From a bacterium 1xD42-67 (GTDB lineage Bacteria > Bacillota > Clostridia > Oscillospirales > Oscillospiraceae): 64,000 bases of DNA. Positions 16,821-25,898 of the stretch are shown here, in pieces; position 1 is the first letter of the stretch; each line of letters opens with the position of its first letter. The position numbers and the translations under genes are program-made. The stretch lies in assembly GCA_003612335.1 (NCBI GenBank), contig RAYO01000017.1:23302-87301 (forward strand), given 5' to 3'. The notes under the pieces are model-generated. The model saw only the letters and a program-made list of their open reading frames with translations. It was not told where the DNA came from and did not search any database.

Positions 16821-17993
16821 TTACAGGCCCTCCATCATCTGAGCGAACCGGGGCAGGAATCGGGCAAGGTCCTGTTCCCCCTGGTACTCCACGAACAGGA
16901 CGGTGTCCCCCTGGCGGAGGACCAGGCGGGTGCAGGGATAGGCGTCCCGCTCCGGGTCGAAGGTGTCGTGGGAGATCAGGATCTGGTCCAGACCGCAGAC
17001 CGGAGCGAGGGGCTGATACTCCCCGCCGTTCCACAGGATACGGCTCTCCTCCTTCGCCCGCTCCTCCGCCAGCCAGGGGAAGAGGTAACGGCAGGCGCTG
17101 AGCTTCAGATAGGGGGCGTCGCCGGTGGGGACGCCGTGTCCGGCCCAGGCGCGCTCCTGGAAGTACCAGCGCTCCGGCATGAGCAGGGAGCGGTCGTGGG
17201 AGATACGATCCATATAGTCGGGCCACAGCAGAGAGATCTGGAGGTCCGGCCCCTCGATCTCCTCCAGGGTGACGAATCCGGAGCCCTCCAGGGGATAGGA
17301 CCGATCGGACAGGCCGGTGAAGAGGATCAGGGTCTCGGCCAGCACCACAGCCAGGAGCAGCGTCCCCGCCGCCAGCAGGCCGCCCCCGCGGGCGCGCCGG
17401 GGCGGCATCCTTCCGGCGGAGACCGCTCTCCGGTGCCGGTGCAGGGAGATCAGCCCCAGCAGCCAGGACAGGTCCACCAGCGCCAGTCCCAGGACAGACA
17501 GGATCAGCGGGATCAGAGGACAGCGGCTCATCGTCTCTATGGGGGACCAGCGCAGGTCGTACCAGGAAACGGAGACCCGCTGCCAATAGAGGGACAGCAG
17601 CAGGAGACCAGATACCAGCAGCCCCAGCCCGCCCAGCAGCTTCCGCCGGAAGAACCGTTTCAGTGCATGATCCCAGATCTGCGGATCGGTGTGGGCCTGG
17701 GCCTGCGGGTCCTCCGTCACGAAGACGGCGAAGTCCCGGCGGAGCAGCCCCAGATACCTCCAGCCCGCCTCCTCATAGAGCGCGTTCAGCTCCGGGTCGG
17801 TCCAGTCCGGCTTGCTCGGGGCTGGCTCCAGGTGGTACCGGAGGGAAGCGGGCGCCCCCCGCTCGAAGATCGTGAAGGGCCCTGCCGTTAGGGCGAAGGT
17901 CAGCCCCTTGGCCGCCTGTCTCTCCAGCCAGCCCTCCAGGCTGGGGATGTCATAGCCGTTCACCGGCGTAAAGCGGATCGTCAGCCTGCTCAT
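16821..17993 (-). CDS. DUF2812 domain membrane protein (first copy)
   Basis: A 390-residue protein with an N-terminal DUF2812 domain (FTPVNGYDIPSLEGWLERQA, LRYHLEPAPSKPDW, AGWRYLGLLRRDFAVFVTED). Helices lie at about 138-160, 180-200 and 225-248, then an outer domain of about 145 residues with aromatic patches. The ATG at 17991-17993 overlaps the PadR stop (ATGA) and has AGGAGG in front. Translational coupling to the regulator suggests the membrane protein is the regulated product. The ligand or stress is not known. Confidence 0.82.
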   Translation of the reverse strand: MSRLTIRFTPVNGYDIPSLEGWLERQAAKGLTFALTAGPFTIFERGAPASLRYHLEPAPSKPDWTDPELNALYEEAGWRYLGLLRRDFAVFVTEDPQAQAHTDPQIWDHALKRFFRRKLLGGLGLLVSGLLLLSLYWQRVSVSWYDLRWSPIETMSRCPLIPLILSVLGLALVDLSWLLGLISLHRHRRAVSAGRMPPRRARGGGLLAAGTLLLAVVLAETLILFTGLSDRSYPLEGSGFVTLEEIEGPDLQISLLWPDYMDRISHDRSLLMPERWYFQERAWAGHGVPTGDAPYLKLSACRYLFPWLAEERAKEESRILWNGGEYQPLAPVCGLDQILISHDTFDPERDAYPCTRLVLRQGDTVLFVEYQGEQDLARFLPRFAQMMEGL

Positions 17994-18301
17994 CGCGTTT
18001 CCTCCTCTCCATCCGCCACGCAGGCCCGCAGGCGGGCCAGCTCCTCCGCGAAGGCATCCCGCCCCTTTGGGGTGATCTGATAGGTCCGCTTCCGGCCCTC
18101 CACCCCGGTCTCCTCCAGGAGGCCCTCCTCCTGGAACTTGGCCAGCAGGGTATACAGCGTCCCCGGCCCCAGCCGCACCCGGCCCGCCGTCTTCCGTTCC
18201 ACGAAAGCGCCGATCTCGGTGCCGCACATCTCCCGATCCAGGAAGGCCATGAGCACATAATACATCGGCTCGGTCAGCGGTCCCTTCTCCCGTCCTGACA
18301 C
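17990..18301 (-). CDS. PadR family transcriptional regulator
   Basis: A 103-residue short (type s2) PadR regulator: LTEPMYYVLMAFLDREMCGTEIG, LGPGTLYTLLAKFQEEGLLEE (recognition helix and wing approach), GRKRTYQITPKGRDAF (wing) and a C-terminal helix. The GTG start at 18299-18301 follows AGGAGG with a seven-base spacing. It heads an operon with two DUF2812 genes and has a strong promoter overlapped by a perfect dyad, which fits autorepression. Confidence 0.92.
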   Translation of the reverse strand: MSGREKGPLTEPMYYVLMAFLDREMCGTEIGAFVERKTAGRVRLGPGTLYTLLAKFQEEGLLEETGVEGRKRTYQITPKGRDAFAEELARLRACVADGEEETR

Positions 18302-18331
18302 AGAGACACCTCCTCTCAGATCATCGTCCTT

Positions 18332-18377
18332 TAATATCGTCTAACGATATTATAACAGGATATCATCTCTCTGTCAA
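18332..18377 (-). promoter_or_regulatory. Consensus promoter with overlapping PadR operator
   Basis: On the minus strand TTGACA (18372-18377) and TATAAT (18349-18354) are both perfect and spaced 17 bp. The perfect inverted repeat TAATATCGT-CTA-ACGATATTA (18332-18352) covers the -10 and the start region. A protein bound there would block RNA polymerase, so PadR autorepression is the natural reading. Confidence 0.88.
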
Positions 18378-18492
18378 GAGGGATCTGGGGCTGGCGCCCG
18401 CTACAGGATCCGCCCCGAATCCTCACCAAGATTCTGACTGCTTTCTCCCGGTCAAGCTCCTATAATAGGACGTGCCGAAAGGAGGAGGAGCT

Positions 18493-19368
18493 GTGACGGT
18501 CATCTACATCGATACCCTGTTCCTCCTCAACGCCCTGGTGGACTACCTCCTCCTGCTGGCTGCGGCCCGGCTGGCTGGGGAGCCCCTCCGCCGCTGGCGC
18601 TTCGCCCTGGGGGCGGTCCTGGGAGGGACGTATGCCGTAGCGATCTTCCTGCCCGGGCTGTCCTTCCTGGCCCATCCTGCATGCCGAATCGCCTCCGCTG
18701 TCCTGATGCTCCTGGTCTCCTACGGCGGGAGCCGCCGGCTGCTCCGCCAGGGGGTCCTTTTCGTGGCCCTCACCTGTGCTTTCGGGGGCGGCGTGGTGGC
18801 GATCGGCCTGCTGGGCGGGACCGGCCTGTCCCTGGGCAACGGGGTGTTCTACTCCGCTCTGGATCTGAAGATGGTCCTGCTGTCGGCGGCTGTGTGTTAC
18901 GGGGCCCTCACCCTCGTGTTCCAGCGGATCGGGCGGCACAGCGCCGCCTCAGGGGAACTGGTATCCGTCCGGCTGCATCTGGGGGAGCGTTCCGCGGCCC
19001 TCACTGCCCTGATAGACACGGGGAACACCCTCACCGACCCGGTATCCGGACGGCCGGTGATGGTGGCGGAGGGAGAGAGCATCGCCGCGCTCTTCCCCAA
19101 AGACCACTGCCCCAGGCCCAGCGACCTGTCAGACCCCGCCGCCGGGCTGGCCCGGCTGGGGACAGGGGCGTGGCGGACCCGTTTCCGCCTGCTGCCCTAC
19201 CGCAGCGTAGGGGTGGACCGCGGCCTGCTGCTGGCCGTGCGGACAGACCTGCTGGAACTGGACGGCCAGAGGCAGGGCCCGGTGCTGGTGGCCCTGTCCC
19301 CCACCCCTGTGTCCGACGGGGGCGGATATCGGGCCCTGATCGGACCCTTGGATGGAAGAGGTGTTTGA
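18493..19368 (+). CDS. spoIIGA: Sigma-E processing peptidase SpoIIGA
   Basis: A 291-residue membrane aspartic protease that cleaves pro-sigma-E in the mother cell during sporulation. Five hydrophobic segments fill residues 1-145 (beginning [20 protein letters not shown]), followed by a cytosolic half with the aspartic protease motif [13 protein letters not shown]175 being the catalytic residue. SpoIIGA is thought to act as a dimer, as retroviral proteases do. The GTG at 18493 follows a GGAGGAGGAG site. The sigma-E gene starts two bases after its stop, the classical spoIIG arrangement. Confidence 0.95.
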   Translation: MTVIYIDTLFLLNALVDYLLLLAAARLAGEPLRRWRFALGAVLGGTYAVAIFLPGLSFLAHPACRIASAVLMLLVSYGGSRRLLRQGVLFVALTCAFGGGVVAIGLLGGTGLSLGNGVFYSALDLKMVLLSAAVCYGALTLVFQRIGRHSAASGELVSVRLHLGERSAALTALIDTGNTLTDPVSGRPVMVAEGESIAALFPKDHCPRPSDLSDPAAGLARLGTGAWRTRFRLLPYRSVGVDRGLLLAVRTDLLELDGQRQGPVLVALSPTPVSDGGGYRALIGPLDGRGV

Positions 19369-19369
19369 G

Positions 19370-20092
19370 ATGAAAGGATCTTACATAAAATGGAAGGAGC
19401 GGATCGCCGCTTTCCTGGCCCGGCTGGGCCTGGTCCTGCCTGGCAAGATCATGTATATCGGAGGGAGCGACACCCTGCCCGCCCCCCTGGAGCGGGAGGA
19501 GGAGAGCGAACTGATCGGCCGTCTGGAGCAGGGGGATGGACGGGCCCGGGACCTGCTCATCGAGCATAATCTGCGCCTGGTGGCCTACATCGCCCGACGC
19601 TTCGAGAACACAGGGATCTGCATCGAGGACCTGATCTCCATCGGCACCATCGGCCTGATCAAGGCGGTGGGCACCTATCAGCCCGCCAAGGCCATCAAAC
19701 TGGCCACCTATGCCAGCCGGTGCATCGAGAACGAGATCCTCATGTACCTGCGCAAGACTGCCAATCAAAAAACGGAGCTGTCCTTCGACGAGCCGCTGAA
19801 CACCGACTGGGACGGCAATGAGCTGCTCCTCTCCGACATCCTGGGCACCGACGAGGACCTTGTGGTCCAGCCTCTGGAGGCGGATGTGGACCGGCAGCTC
19901 CTCCGCCAGGCCATGGACCGCCTGGACGAGCGGGAGCGGTATATCATCACCCTGCGCTTCGGCCTGGATGGCCGGCGGGAGTGCACCCAAAAGGAGGTGG
20001 CCGACCAGCTGGGGATCTCCCAGTCCTATATCTCCCGACTGGAGAAGCGGATCATCGCCCGGCTGAAAAAGGAGATCATGAAGATGATGTGA
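19370..20092 (+). CDS. sigE: RNA polymerase sporulation sigma factor SigE
   Basis: A 240-residue mother-cell sigma factor. The first 30 or so residues ([20 protein letters not shown]) are the amphipathic pro-sequence removed by Spo[17 protein letters not shown] follows, matching YYIGGSEALPPPL in Bacillus. Region 2 reads [30 protein letters not shown] and [18 protein letters not shown]; region 4 ends [21 protein letters not shown] place the start at 19370, where AGAGGTG is well spaced; an ATG six codons upstream overlaps spoIIGA. The usual third gene, sigG, is not next door. Confidence 0.96.
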   Translation: MKGSYIKWKERIAAFLARLGLVLPGKIMYIGGSDTLPAPLEREEESELIGRLEQGDGRARDLLIEHNLRLVAYIARRFENTGICIEDLISIGTIGLIKAVGTYQPAKAIKLATYASRCIENEILMYLRKTANQKTELSFDEPLNTDWDGNELLLSDILGTDEDLVVQPLEADVDRQLLRQAMDRLDERERYIITLRFGLDGRRECTQKEVADQLGISQSYISRLEKRIIARLKKEIMKMM

Positions 20093-20126
20093 CCCTGGGC
20101 CGTTCCATCCTCTCCCTCATTTCGCA

Positions 20127-20155
20127 TTGACATCCGGCAAGATATCCACTAGAAT
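20127..20155 (+). promoter_or_regulatory. Promoter of the NhaC-type antiporter gene
   Basis: TTGACA (20127-20132) and TAGAAT (20150-20155), 17 bp apart, lie about 35 bases before the antiporter ATG. The gene is therefore likely to be transcribed independently of sigE. Confidence 0.75.
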
Positions 20156-20189
20156 AAAGGGAGTTTATAGAGAAAGGAACGGATCTGTC

Positions 20190-21518
20190 ATGGATCGGAA
20201 CGAGAGAAAGATAACGAAGAACGGAGCGGCACTGCTCCCCATCCTGGTGTTCCTGGTGCTGTATCTGGGCATGGGCCTGGTGTTCGAATATGGGATGAAG
20301 ATCCCCATGGCCTTTTATGACATCCCCATCGTGGTGGTGTTCATGGTCGCGCTGCTGGTGGCCTGTGTCCAGGACCGGGGGACGCGGTTCGACGAGAAGC
20401 TGTCCATCATGGCCCAAGGCGTGGGGGACAAGAACATCATGACCATGATCCTCATCTTCCTGGTGGCCGGTGTGTTCGTGGGCGTCACCGGGCGCAGCAG
20501 CGCCGAGGCAGTGGCCTATTTCCTGCTGTCCGTCACCCCTGCCTGGGCCTCGGTGGCGGTGCTGTTCATCGCCGCCTGCTTCGTGTCCACCGCGATGGGC
20601 ACCTCGGTGGGCACCATCACTCTGATCACTCCCATCGCCGCGGCGGTGTCCAATGTCTCCGGCTTCCCCCTCCCCCTGTGTGTGGGGGCCGTCATGGGCG
20701 GGGCCATGTTCGGAGACAACCTGTCCTTCATCTCCGACACCACTATCGCCGCCTGCAACACCCAGGGCTGTGAGATGCGGGACAAGTTCCGGGCCAACTT
20801 CAAGATCGCGCTGCCCGCCGCCCTGGCGACGCTGGCGGTGATCCTGGTCCAGTCCTTCACTGCGGGAGTGGGCCAGATCCAGATCCCATACTACGACCTC
20901 CTGCTGCTGGTCCCTTACATATTGGTACTGATCGGCGGGATCTCGGGGCTCAACGTGTTCCTGGTGCTGCTGATCGGGATCGTATCGGGAGTAGCCATCG
21001 TACTGCCCACCGGGACGGTGACCTTCATGGAGCTGCTGGGCAGCATGAAGGACGGCGCTGAGGGGATGTTCGAGACCATCATGGTCACGATCCTGGTCTC
21101 CGCCATGTGCGCTCTGATCCGGGAGCAGGGCGGTTTCGCGGCCCTGCTGGCCTTCATCCGCCGGGTGTTCCAGGGCAGAGTGGGCGGCCGTCTGGGCGTA
21201 GGGCTGCTGGTGGGGGCGATGGACATCTCCACGGCAAACAACACGGTGGCCATCGTCATGGCCGGGCCGATCGCCAAGGAGATCAGCGAGGAGTATGGGA
21301 TCGCGCCCAAGGAGTCCGCCTCCCTGCTGGACACCTTCTCCTGCATCTTCCAGGGCGTCATCCCTTACGGCGCCCAGATGCTGGTAGCCATCTCCGCCTG
21401 TGCCGAGGCCGGCTCCAGCGTGTCTGCCTTCCAGATCATGCCCTGCCTGTACTACCCCTATCTCCTGGCAGTGGCCAGCGTGGTCTATATCCTGGTGGGT
21501 GCCGGAAAAAAGAAATGA
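20190..21518 (+). CDS. nhaC: Na+/H+ antiporter, NhaC family
   Basis: A 442-residue polytopic membrane protein with about 11 hydrophobic segments. The NhaC/ArsB-superfamily motif GAMFGDNLSFISDTTIAACNT (about 171-191) holds the acidic residues thought to bind sodium. A second inverted half contains MDISTANNTVAIVMAGPIAKEI and LDTFSCIFQGVIPYGAQML, equivalent to the same motif in the second repeat. NhaC-like proteins also include malate/lactate antiporters (MleN), and the substrate cannot be fixed from sequence. It lies downstream of sigE but has its own promoter and terminator. Confidence 0.85.
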   Translation: MDRNERKITKNGAALLPILVFLVLYLGMGLVFEYGMKIPMAFYDIPIVVVFMVALLVACVQDRGTRFDEKLSIMAQGVGDKNIMTMILIFLVAGVFVGVTGRSSAEAVAYFLLSVTPAWASVAVLFIAACFVSTAMGTSVGTITLITPIAAAVSNVSGFPLPLCVGAVMGGAMFGDNLSFISDTTIAACNTQGCEMRDKFRANFKIALPAALATLAVILVQSFTAGVGQIQIPYYDLLLLVPYILVLIGGISGLNVFLVLLIGIVSGVAIVLPTGTVTFMELLGSMKDGAEGMFETIMVTILVSAMCALIREQGGFAALLAFIRRVFQGRVGGRLGVGLLVGAMDISTANNTVAIVMAGPIAKEISEEYGIAPKESASLLDTFSCIFQGVIPYGAQMLVAISACAEAGSSVSAFQIMPCLYYPYLLAVASVVYILVGAGKKK

Positions 21519-21543
21519 CCCTGGAACAGATATCCCCTTCAAA

Positions 21544-21577
21544 CAGGATGCCCCCGCCGTATGGCGGGGGCATCCTG
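21544..21577. terminator. Bidirectional terminator between convergent genes
   Basis: CAGGATGCCCCCGCC (21544-21558) pairs perfectly over 15 bp with 21563-21577 around a GTAT loop. It sits between the antiporter gene and the convergent SGNH gene and can serve both. Confidence 0.85.
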
Positions 21578-21616
21578 TATCTGTACTGATCGGTCCGGCG
21601 GGCCCCCTGTCCGCGA

Positions 21617-22627
21617 TCAGTTGGCGTCGAAGGGGACATCGGACAGCTCCTCAGAGAAAGGGAAGCCCTCTCCCAGCAGATCCTTCAGATCGGACCAGAG
21701 CCGCTGGTCCAGAATCCGGGCGCCGTCCAGATTCAGATGGTCTATGTCCTTATACAGGTCATATCGCTGGGCGAAGTCCGGGTCGTGGGAGTAGTCCAGA
21801 TAGGGCACCCCATACTTCTCCGTCAGTTCTCCCACATAGTGATAGAACCGGGGATAAAGATCGCCGGACCACTGGGAAAAGACATCGTTGTAGGCCTCCA
21901 GATAGGGGGGCGTCACCAGTACCGCCTGCCAGCCCCGCTCCCGGCACAGGTCCAGAGCGCCCTCCAGGGCCTCCATGGCCTCGCTGCTGCACTCCGGAAA
22001 GGTGGGGGCGATCAGGGCGTCGATGTGGTCGTTCCGCACCCGGGCCTGGTCCTCTGGGATAGAAGCCGGGTCGAAGGTCCGGTGGCCGCTGGCCTCATTC
22101 TGGGTGGGGCTGAGCGGGACGTCCTTCAAAAATGCCCCCAAGACGGTATGGATATCGGTGGTGAGGACCGGGGAGAACCGCCGCAGGGCCCAATCCGTCC
22201 AGTCCACATCGATGATGTTGGGGGCAGACAGCGCATCGTAATACCGCCCCTGCTTCCAGAGGAAATTGGCCTCCGGCTCGGTCCAGAAGGGGGTGATGTA
22301 GCTCACAGTGACGATCACCACCGCACCGGGGGCCAGCCGGTCCCCGTGTTCCCTGAGCATCCGCAGGTCGTACTGGGGGATCTGGGCGGACATGCACAGG
22401 TTGAGGAGGACCGCATCCTCCGGCGGATAGAGGAAGGCCAGCATCCCGTGGGAGGAGCCCACTACGGCGATATCCGCCCGTTCGGGCAGATGGGTGAACC
22501 GCTCCGTCTCATCGGCCAGACGGCCGTTTCGATAGGCGTTGGTCCCCCGGTAGGCCATTCCCAGCAGGTAGACGCAGGCCGCCGCCGCCAGGAGGAGGGC
22601 CAGACATTTGGTCAAAAATCCTTTCAT
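21617..22627 (-). CDS. SGNH/GDSL-like exported protein partnered with MBOAT acyltransferase
   Basis: A 336-residue protein with one N-terminal membrane anchor (about 5-24), then a predicted SGNH-hydrolase-like domain. The nucleophile block reads IAVVGSSHGMLAF (about 53-65), and the D-x-x-H block is YKDIDHLNLDGARIL near residue 300. AlgJ/AlgX, DltD and PatB-type partners of MBOAT proteins have this design and transfer acyl groups to polymers outside the cell. The gene follows the MBOAT gene by 12 bases in the same operon. The acceptor polymer is unknown. Confidence 0.75.
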   Translation of the reverse strand: MKGFLTKCLALLLAAAACVYLLGMAYRGTNAYRNGRLADETERFTHLPERADIAVVGSSHGMLAFLYPPEDAVLLNLCMSAQIPQYDLRMLREHGDRLAPGAVVIVTVSYITPFWTEPEANFLWKQGRYYDALSAPNIIDVDWTDWALRRFSPVLTTDIHTVLGAFLKDVPLSPTQNEASGHRTFDPASIPEDQARVRNDHIDALIAPTFPECSSEAMEALEGALDLCRERGWQAVLVTPPYLEAYNDVFSQWSGDLYPRFYHYVGELTEKYGVPYLDYSHDPDFAQRYDLYKDIDHLNLDGARILDQRLWSDLKDLLGEGFPFSEELSDVPFDAN

Positions 22628-22639
22628 CCCGCTCCCCCC

Positions 22640-24079
22640 TTAGAACTGGAAATAGATGAAGGGCACCGACGCCTCTTTGGGGACGAGGAGGACCAGCAGG
22701 ACCACGAAGGCCACATACACCGGCCACCGCACCCACACCGGCCAGCCTGACACCAAAGCGATGGCTCCCCCTCTCTCATCGGCCAGGTCGTAGAGGAAGA
22801 GGAGGAGCAGGGACAGCGCCAGACAGCCGGCCAAGATCAGCCCCGGGCTCATGTCCGTCAGGGCCCGGACCACATACCGGACCGGATCCCCGATCCCCCA
22901 GGTCATGTGGCGCAGCACATACAGGGCGTCCCCCATGGTGTTTGCCCGGAAGAAGATCCACAGCAGGCTGACCACGCCGAAGGTGACCACACACCGGAGC
23001 ACATGCACCGCCGGGCCCCGGTCCTTTCGGGGGCGCCGCCGGTGCCAGAGGAACTCCAGATCCATCACCAGGGCATGGAACAGCCCCCAAAGGACGAAGG
23101 TCCAGGCCGCTCCGTGCCACAGACCGCTGAGGGTGAAGGTGATCAGCACGAAGAGGCACTTTTTGGCCGCGCCCTTCCGGTTGCCGCCCAGGGGGATGTA
23201 GACATACTCCCGGAACCAGCTGGTCAGGGAGATGTGCCACCGCCGCCAGAACTCAGTGACCGAGGCGGCAAAGTAGGGGGCCCTGAAGTTGACCATCAGC
23301 TCCACCCCCATCATCCGGGCACAGCCCCGGGCGATGTCGGAGTAGCCGCCGAAATCGCAGTAGATCTGGACGGCGAAGGCGCAGGTGGCCAGCACCAGCG
23401 CCCCGCCCTCGTAGCTGCCCAAGTCATTATAGACCGGGTCTACCAGCAGCAGGGCCAGCTGATCGGCCAGCACCATCTTTTTGAAAAAGCCCCAGCCCAT
23501 CAGCTTCAGGCCGCCGGCGGCGTTCTCATAGGTGAAGCTGTGCTCCGTCTTCAGCTGGGGCAGAAGAGCGGACGCCTTCTCGATGGGCCCAGCCACCAGC
23601 TGGGGGAAGAAGGAGACGAACAGGGCGAAGGTGACGAGATCCCGTTCCGGCTCCATGTCCCCCCGATACACGTCCAAGGTGTAGCTGAGCGTCTGGAAGG
23701 TGTAGAAGGAGATGCCCACCGGCAGGACGATGGCCAGCACCGGCGCGGAGAAGGGGATCGACACCGATCGGCACAGAGCGGTGAAGCTCTCGCTGAAGAA
23801 ATTGAAGTACTTGAAGAAGAACAGGACCCCCAGGTTCAGCGCCAGGCTCACCGCCACCAGCCCCTTCTTCCATCTGGGCCACCGCTCTCCCCCCAGGGCG
23901 CACAGATAGGCCGCAACCGTGGAGAAGAGGATAAGTAGGATGAACTCCGGCTTCCAGCACATGTAGAAGTAGTAGCTGGCGGCCAGCAGCATATACTTCC
24001 GAAAGCGGAAGGGAAGGGCGTAGTACAGCAGGAAGACGCAGGGGAAGAAGACCATGAACTTGATCGAGTTGAAGAGCAT
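22640..24079 (-). CDS. MBOAT family O-acyltransferase (AlgI/DltB-like)
   Basis: A 479-residue polytopic protein of the membrane-bound O-acyltransferase family, starting LFNSIKFMVFFPCVFLLYYA as AlgI-like members do. Diagnostic segments are FFKYFNFF, LPVGISFYTFQTLSYTLDVYRG, FFPQLVAGPIEKA, DFGGYSDIARG, FWRRWHISLTSWFREYVYIPLGG and SGLWHGAAWTFVLWG with the invariant catalytic histidine. It carries acyl chains across the membrane for O-acylation of an envelope polymer, with the SGNH protein downstream as the likely transferase partner. The absence of dlt genes argues against teichoic acid D-alanylation. Confidence 0.92.
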   Translation of the reverse strand: MLFNSIKFMVFFPCVFLLYYALPFRFRKYMLLAASYYFYMCWKPEFILLILFSTVAAYLCALGGERWPRWKKGLVAVSLALNLGVLFFFKYFNFFSESFTALCRSVSIPFSAPVLAIVLPVGISFYTFQTLSYTLDVYRGDMEPERDLVTFALFVSFFPQLVAGPIEKASALLPQLKTEHSFTYENAAGGLKLMGWGFFKKMVLADQLALLLVDPVYNDLGSYEGGALVLATCAFAVQIYCDFGGYSDIARGCARMMGVELMVNFRAPYFAASVTEFWRRWHISLTSWFREYVYIPLGGNRKGAAKKCLFVLITFTLSGLWHGAAWTFVLWGLFHALVMDLEFLWHRRRPRKDRGPAVHVLRCVVTFGVVSLLWIFFRANTMGDALYVLRHMTWGIGDPVRYVVRALTDMSPGLILAGCLALSLLLLFLYDLADERGGAIALVSGWPVWVRWPVYVAFVVLLVLLVPKEASVPFIYFQF

Positions 24080-24092
24080 CCGTGCCCGCCCC

Positions 24093-24935
24093 CTACCTCT
24101 TGCCCCGGGCCAGAGCGGCCGTGAGGGTGTTCTCCATCAGCATGGCCCGGGTGACCGGACCGGTGCCTCCTGGAACAGGGGTGATATAGGCGGCCCGCTC
24201 CGCCGCAGCCGGGTAGTCCACGTCGCCGCAGAGCCTCCCATCCGGGCCCTGATTCATGGCCACATCGATGACTGCCGCCCCCTCCTTCACCATGTCCCCG
24301 GTGATGAGGCCGGCGCGGCCGGCGGCGGCGATCAGGATGTCCGCCCGGCGGCACTCCTCCGCCAGGTCAGGGGTCTTGGTGTGGCAGATGGTGACGGTCC
24401 CATTTTTCTGGAGCAGCAGCATGGCCTGGGGCTTGCCCACGATGTTGGACCGGCCCACTACCACGCATCGCTTCCCTGCCGGATCGATGTGATGCTCCTT
24501 CAGCAGGCGCATCACCCCCGCCGGGGTACAGGGCAGCAGGGTCCCGGCCCCCAAGACCAGCTCCCCCATGTTCACCGGGTGGACGCAGTCCACGTCCTTG
24601 TCCGGCCGGATGGTCAGCAGGGCCGCCCGTTGGTCCAGATGCTTGGGCAGCGGGAGGAGGAGGAGGATCCCGTCGATGTCCTCCCGCTCGTTGAGGACCT
24701 GGAGGACGCCGGTGAGCTCCTCCTGAGAGATGCCGCCCGGCAGACGGAGGGCATCATAATAGATCCCACACTGCTGGCAGTCCTTCCGCTTCCCCGATTC
24801 ATAGGCCAGGGCGGCCGGGTCCTCCCCCACCAGCACCACGGCCAGCCCCGGCTTTTGGACCATGCCCTCCACCCGAAGGCGGACCTCCTCCTTGATCTTG
24901 GCCGCCAGGGCCTTTCCCTCCATCACGATCGCCAT
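24093..24935 (-). CDS. folD: Methylenetetrahydrofolate dehydrogenase/cyclohydrolase FolD
   Basis: A 280-residue bifunctional enzyme interconverting 5,10-methylene-, methenyl- and 10-formyl-tetrahydrofolate with NADP. The catalytic pair Y45 and K49 is present (AYESGKRKDC), as are the dinucleotide motif VVVGRSNIVGKP and the folate-site block YITPVPGGTGPVT. Two motif positions differ from the textbook: LLLPLP at 92-97, where VQLPLP is usual (residue 93 Leu for Gln), and DKDVDC at 112-117, where DKDVDG is common. AAGGAGG precedes the ATG. It lies three bases downstream of lgt in a leftward gene run. Confidence 0.93.
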   Translation of the reverse strand: MAIVMEGKALAAKIKEEVRLRVEGMVQKPGLAVVLVGEDPAALAYESGKRKDCQQCGIYYDALRLPGGISQEELTGVLQVLNEREDIDGILLLLPLPKHLDQRAALLTIRPDKDVDCVHPVNMGELVLGAGTLLPCTPAGVMRLLKEHHIDPAGKRCVVVGRSNIVGKPQAMLLLQKNGTVTICHTKTPDLAEECRRADILIAAAGRAGLITGDMVKEGAAVIDVAMNQGPDGRLCGDVDYPAAAERAAYITPVPGGTGPVTRAMLMENTLTAALARGKR

Positions 24936-24938
24936 CGA

Positions 24939-25898
24939 CTATCCCTCCTTATCCGTCTCTTTCGGGACAGCGGCCCGAGCAGCCGCCTCGTCCACGAATA
25001 GTTCCTTTTTCCCGTCCTTATACTTCCACAGGGCCCAGATCAGCACCGCCCCTGCCGCCACACACGTGACAGCGGCAAAGAGCTGGGAGACTCGGATGGG
25101 GGCGCCGAAGAGCTCCCATCCAAAGAGATACAGGCTGTCGGTGCGCAGGCCCTCGATCCAGGCCCTGCCCAGGCCGTACCAGAAGAAATAGAACAGGAAG
25201 CACTGTCCGTCGAATCTCCGCTTCTTCCCCATGAGATAGACCATGATCAGACCTGCAAAGTTCCAGGCGGACTCATAAAAGAAGGTGGGATGTACCCCCA
25301 GCGCCCCGCTGAGGAGGGCCTCGTAGCCCGTCTGATCCACATAGCCCCTCCTCAGCATATCTGCGGCGATGGAGGGCCCGCACATCCGCCAAGGCAGGGC
25401 AGTGACGCCGCCGTATGCCTCCACATTCATGAAGTTGCCCCACCGGCCGATGAGCTGGCCGATGAACAGCCCGTGGACCCCCAGGTCGGCGTAGGCCAGG
25501 AAGCTGAGCCCCCGCTTCCGGCAGAAGAGCATCAGCACGATAGCGGAGGAGATGATGGCTCCGTAGATGGCCAGTCCCCCGTCGCTGTACCGGAGGATGG
25601 CCCCCCAGTTCAGGGAACCGTCCGCCCGCTTGTAAAGATCCAGGTTGAACACCACGTAGTACGCCCGGATCGCCACCAGAGCGGCGGGGACGGCGAAGAA
25701 CATCATGTCGATGATGTCGTCCTCTCCAATCCCGAATCGCTTCCCCCAGCGCATGCACAGATACACCGCCAGGATCAGGCCAGAGGTGATGATGATCCCA
25801 TACCAATAGACGGGCCGGTCCAGGATCGGGATGGTGAACGCCACCCGGTCCAGGGATAGCTCCAGTCCCAGGTCGGGGAAGGACACGGTCTCGATCAC
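24939..25898 (-). CDS. lgt: Prolipoprotein diacylglyceryl transferase Lgt
   Basis: A 319-residue polytopic enzyme that transfers diacylglyceryl from phosphatidylglycerol to the lipobox cysteine. About seven helices are visible. The signature GQLIGRWGNFMNVEAYGG (about 134-151) holds the essential arginine, and FFWYGLGRAWIEGLRTD (about 247-263) matches the second conserved block. The start is GTG at 25896-25898, inside the stop of the upstream M16 gene (GTGA), preceded by AGGAGGGGG. Translation is therefore coupled to the peptidase genes. Confidence 0.95.
   Translation of the reverse strand: MIETVSFPDLGLELSLDRVAFTIPILDRPVYWYGIIITSGLILAVYLCMRWGKRFGIGEDDIIDMMFFAVPAALVAIRAYYVVFNLDLYKRADGSLNWGAILRYSDGGLAIYGAIISSAIVLMLFCRKRGLSFLAYADLGVHGLFIGQLIGRWGNFMNVEAYGGVTALPWRMCGPSIAADMLRRGYVDQTGYEALLSGALGVHPTFFYESAWNFAGLIMVYLMGKKRRFDGQCFLFYFFWYGLGRAWIEGLRTDSLYLFGWELFGAPIRVSQLFAAVTCVAAGAVLIWALWKYKDGKKELFVDEAAARAAVPKETDKEG

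Noticed and set aside
20076..21542. A 488-residue histidine/aspartate/glutamine-rich frame on the minus strand
   Set aside because: It is antisense to the antiporter, whose transmembrane pattern and NhaC motif are clear; the composition is that of reversed hydrophobic codons.
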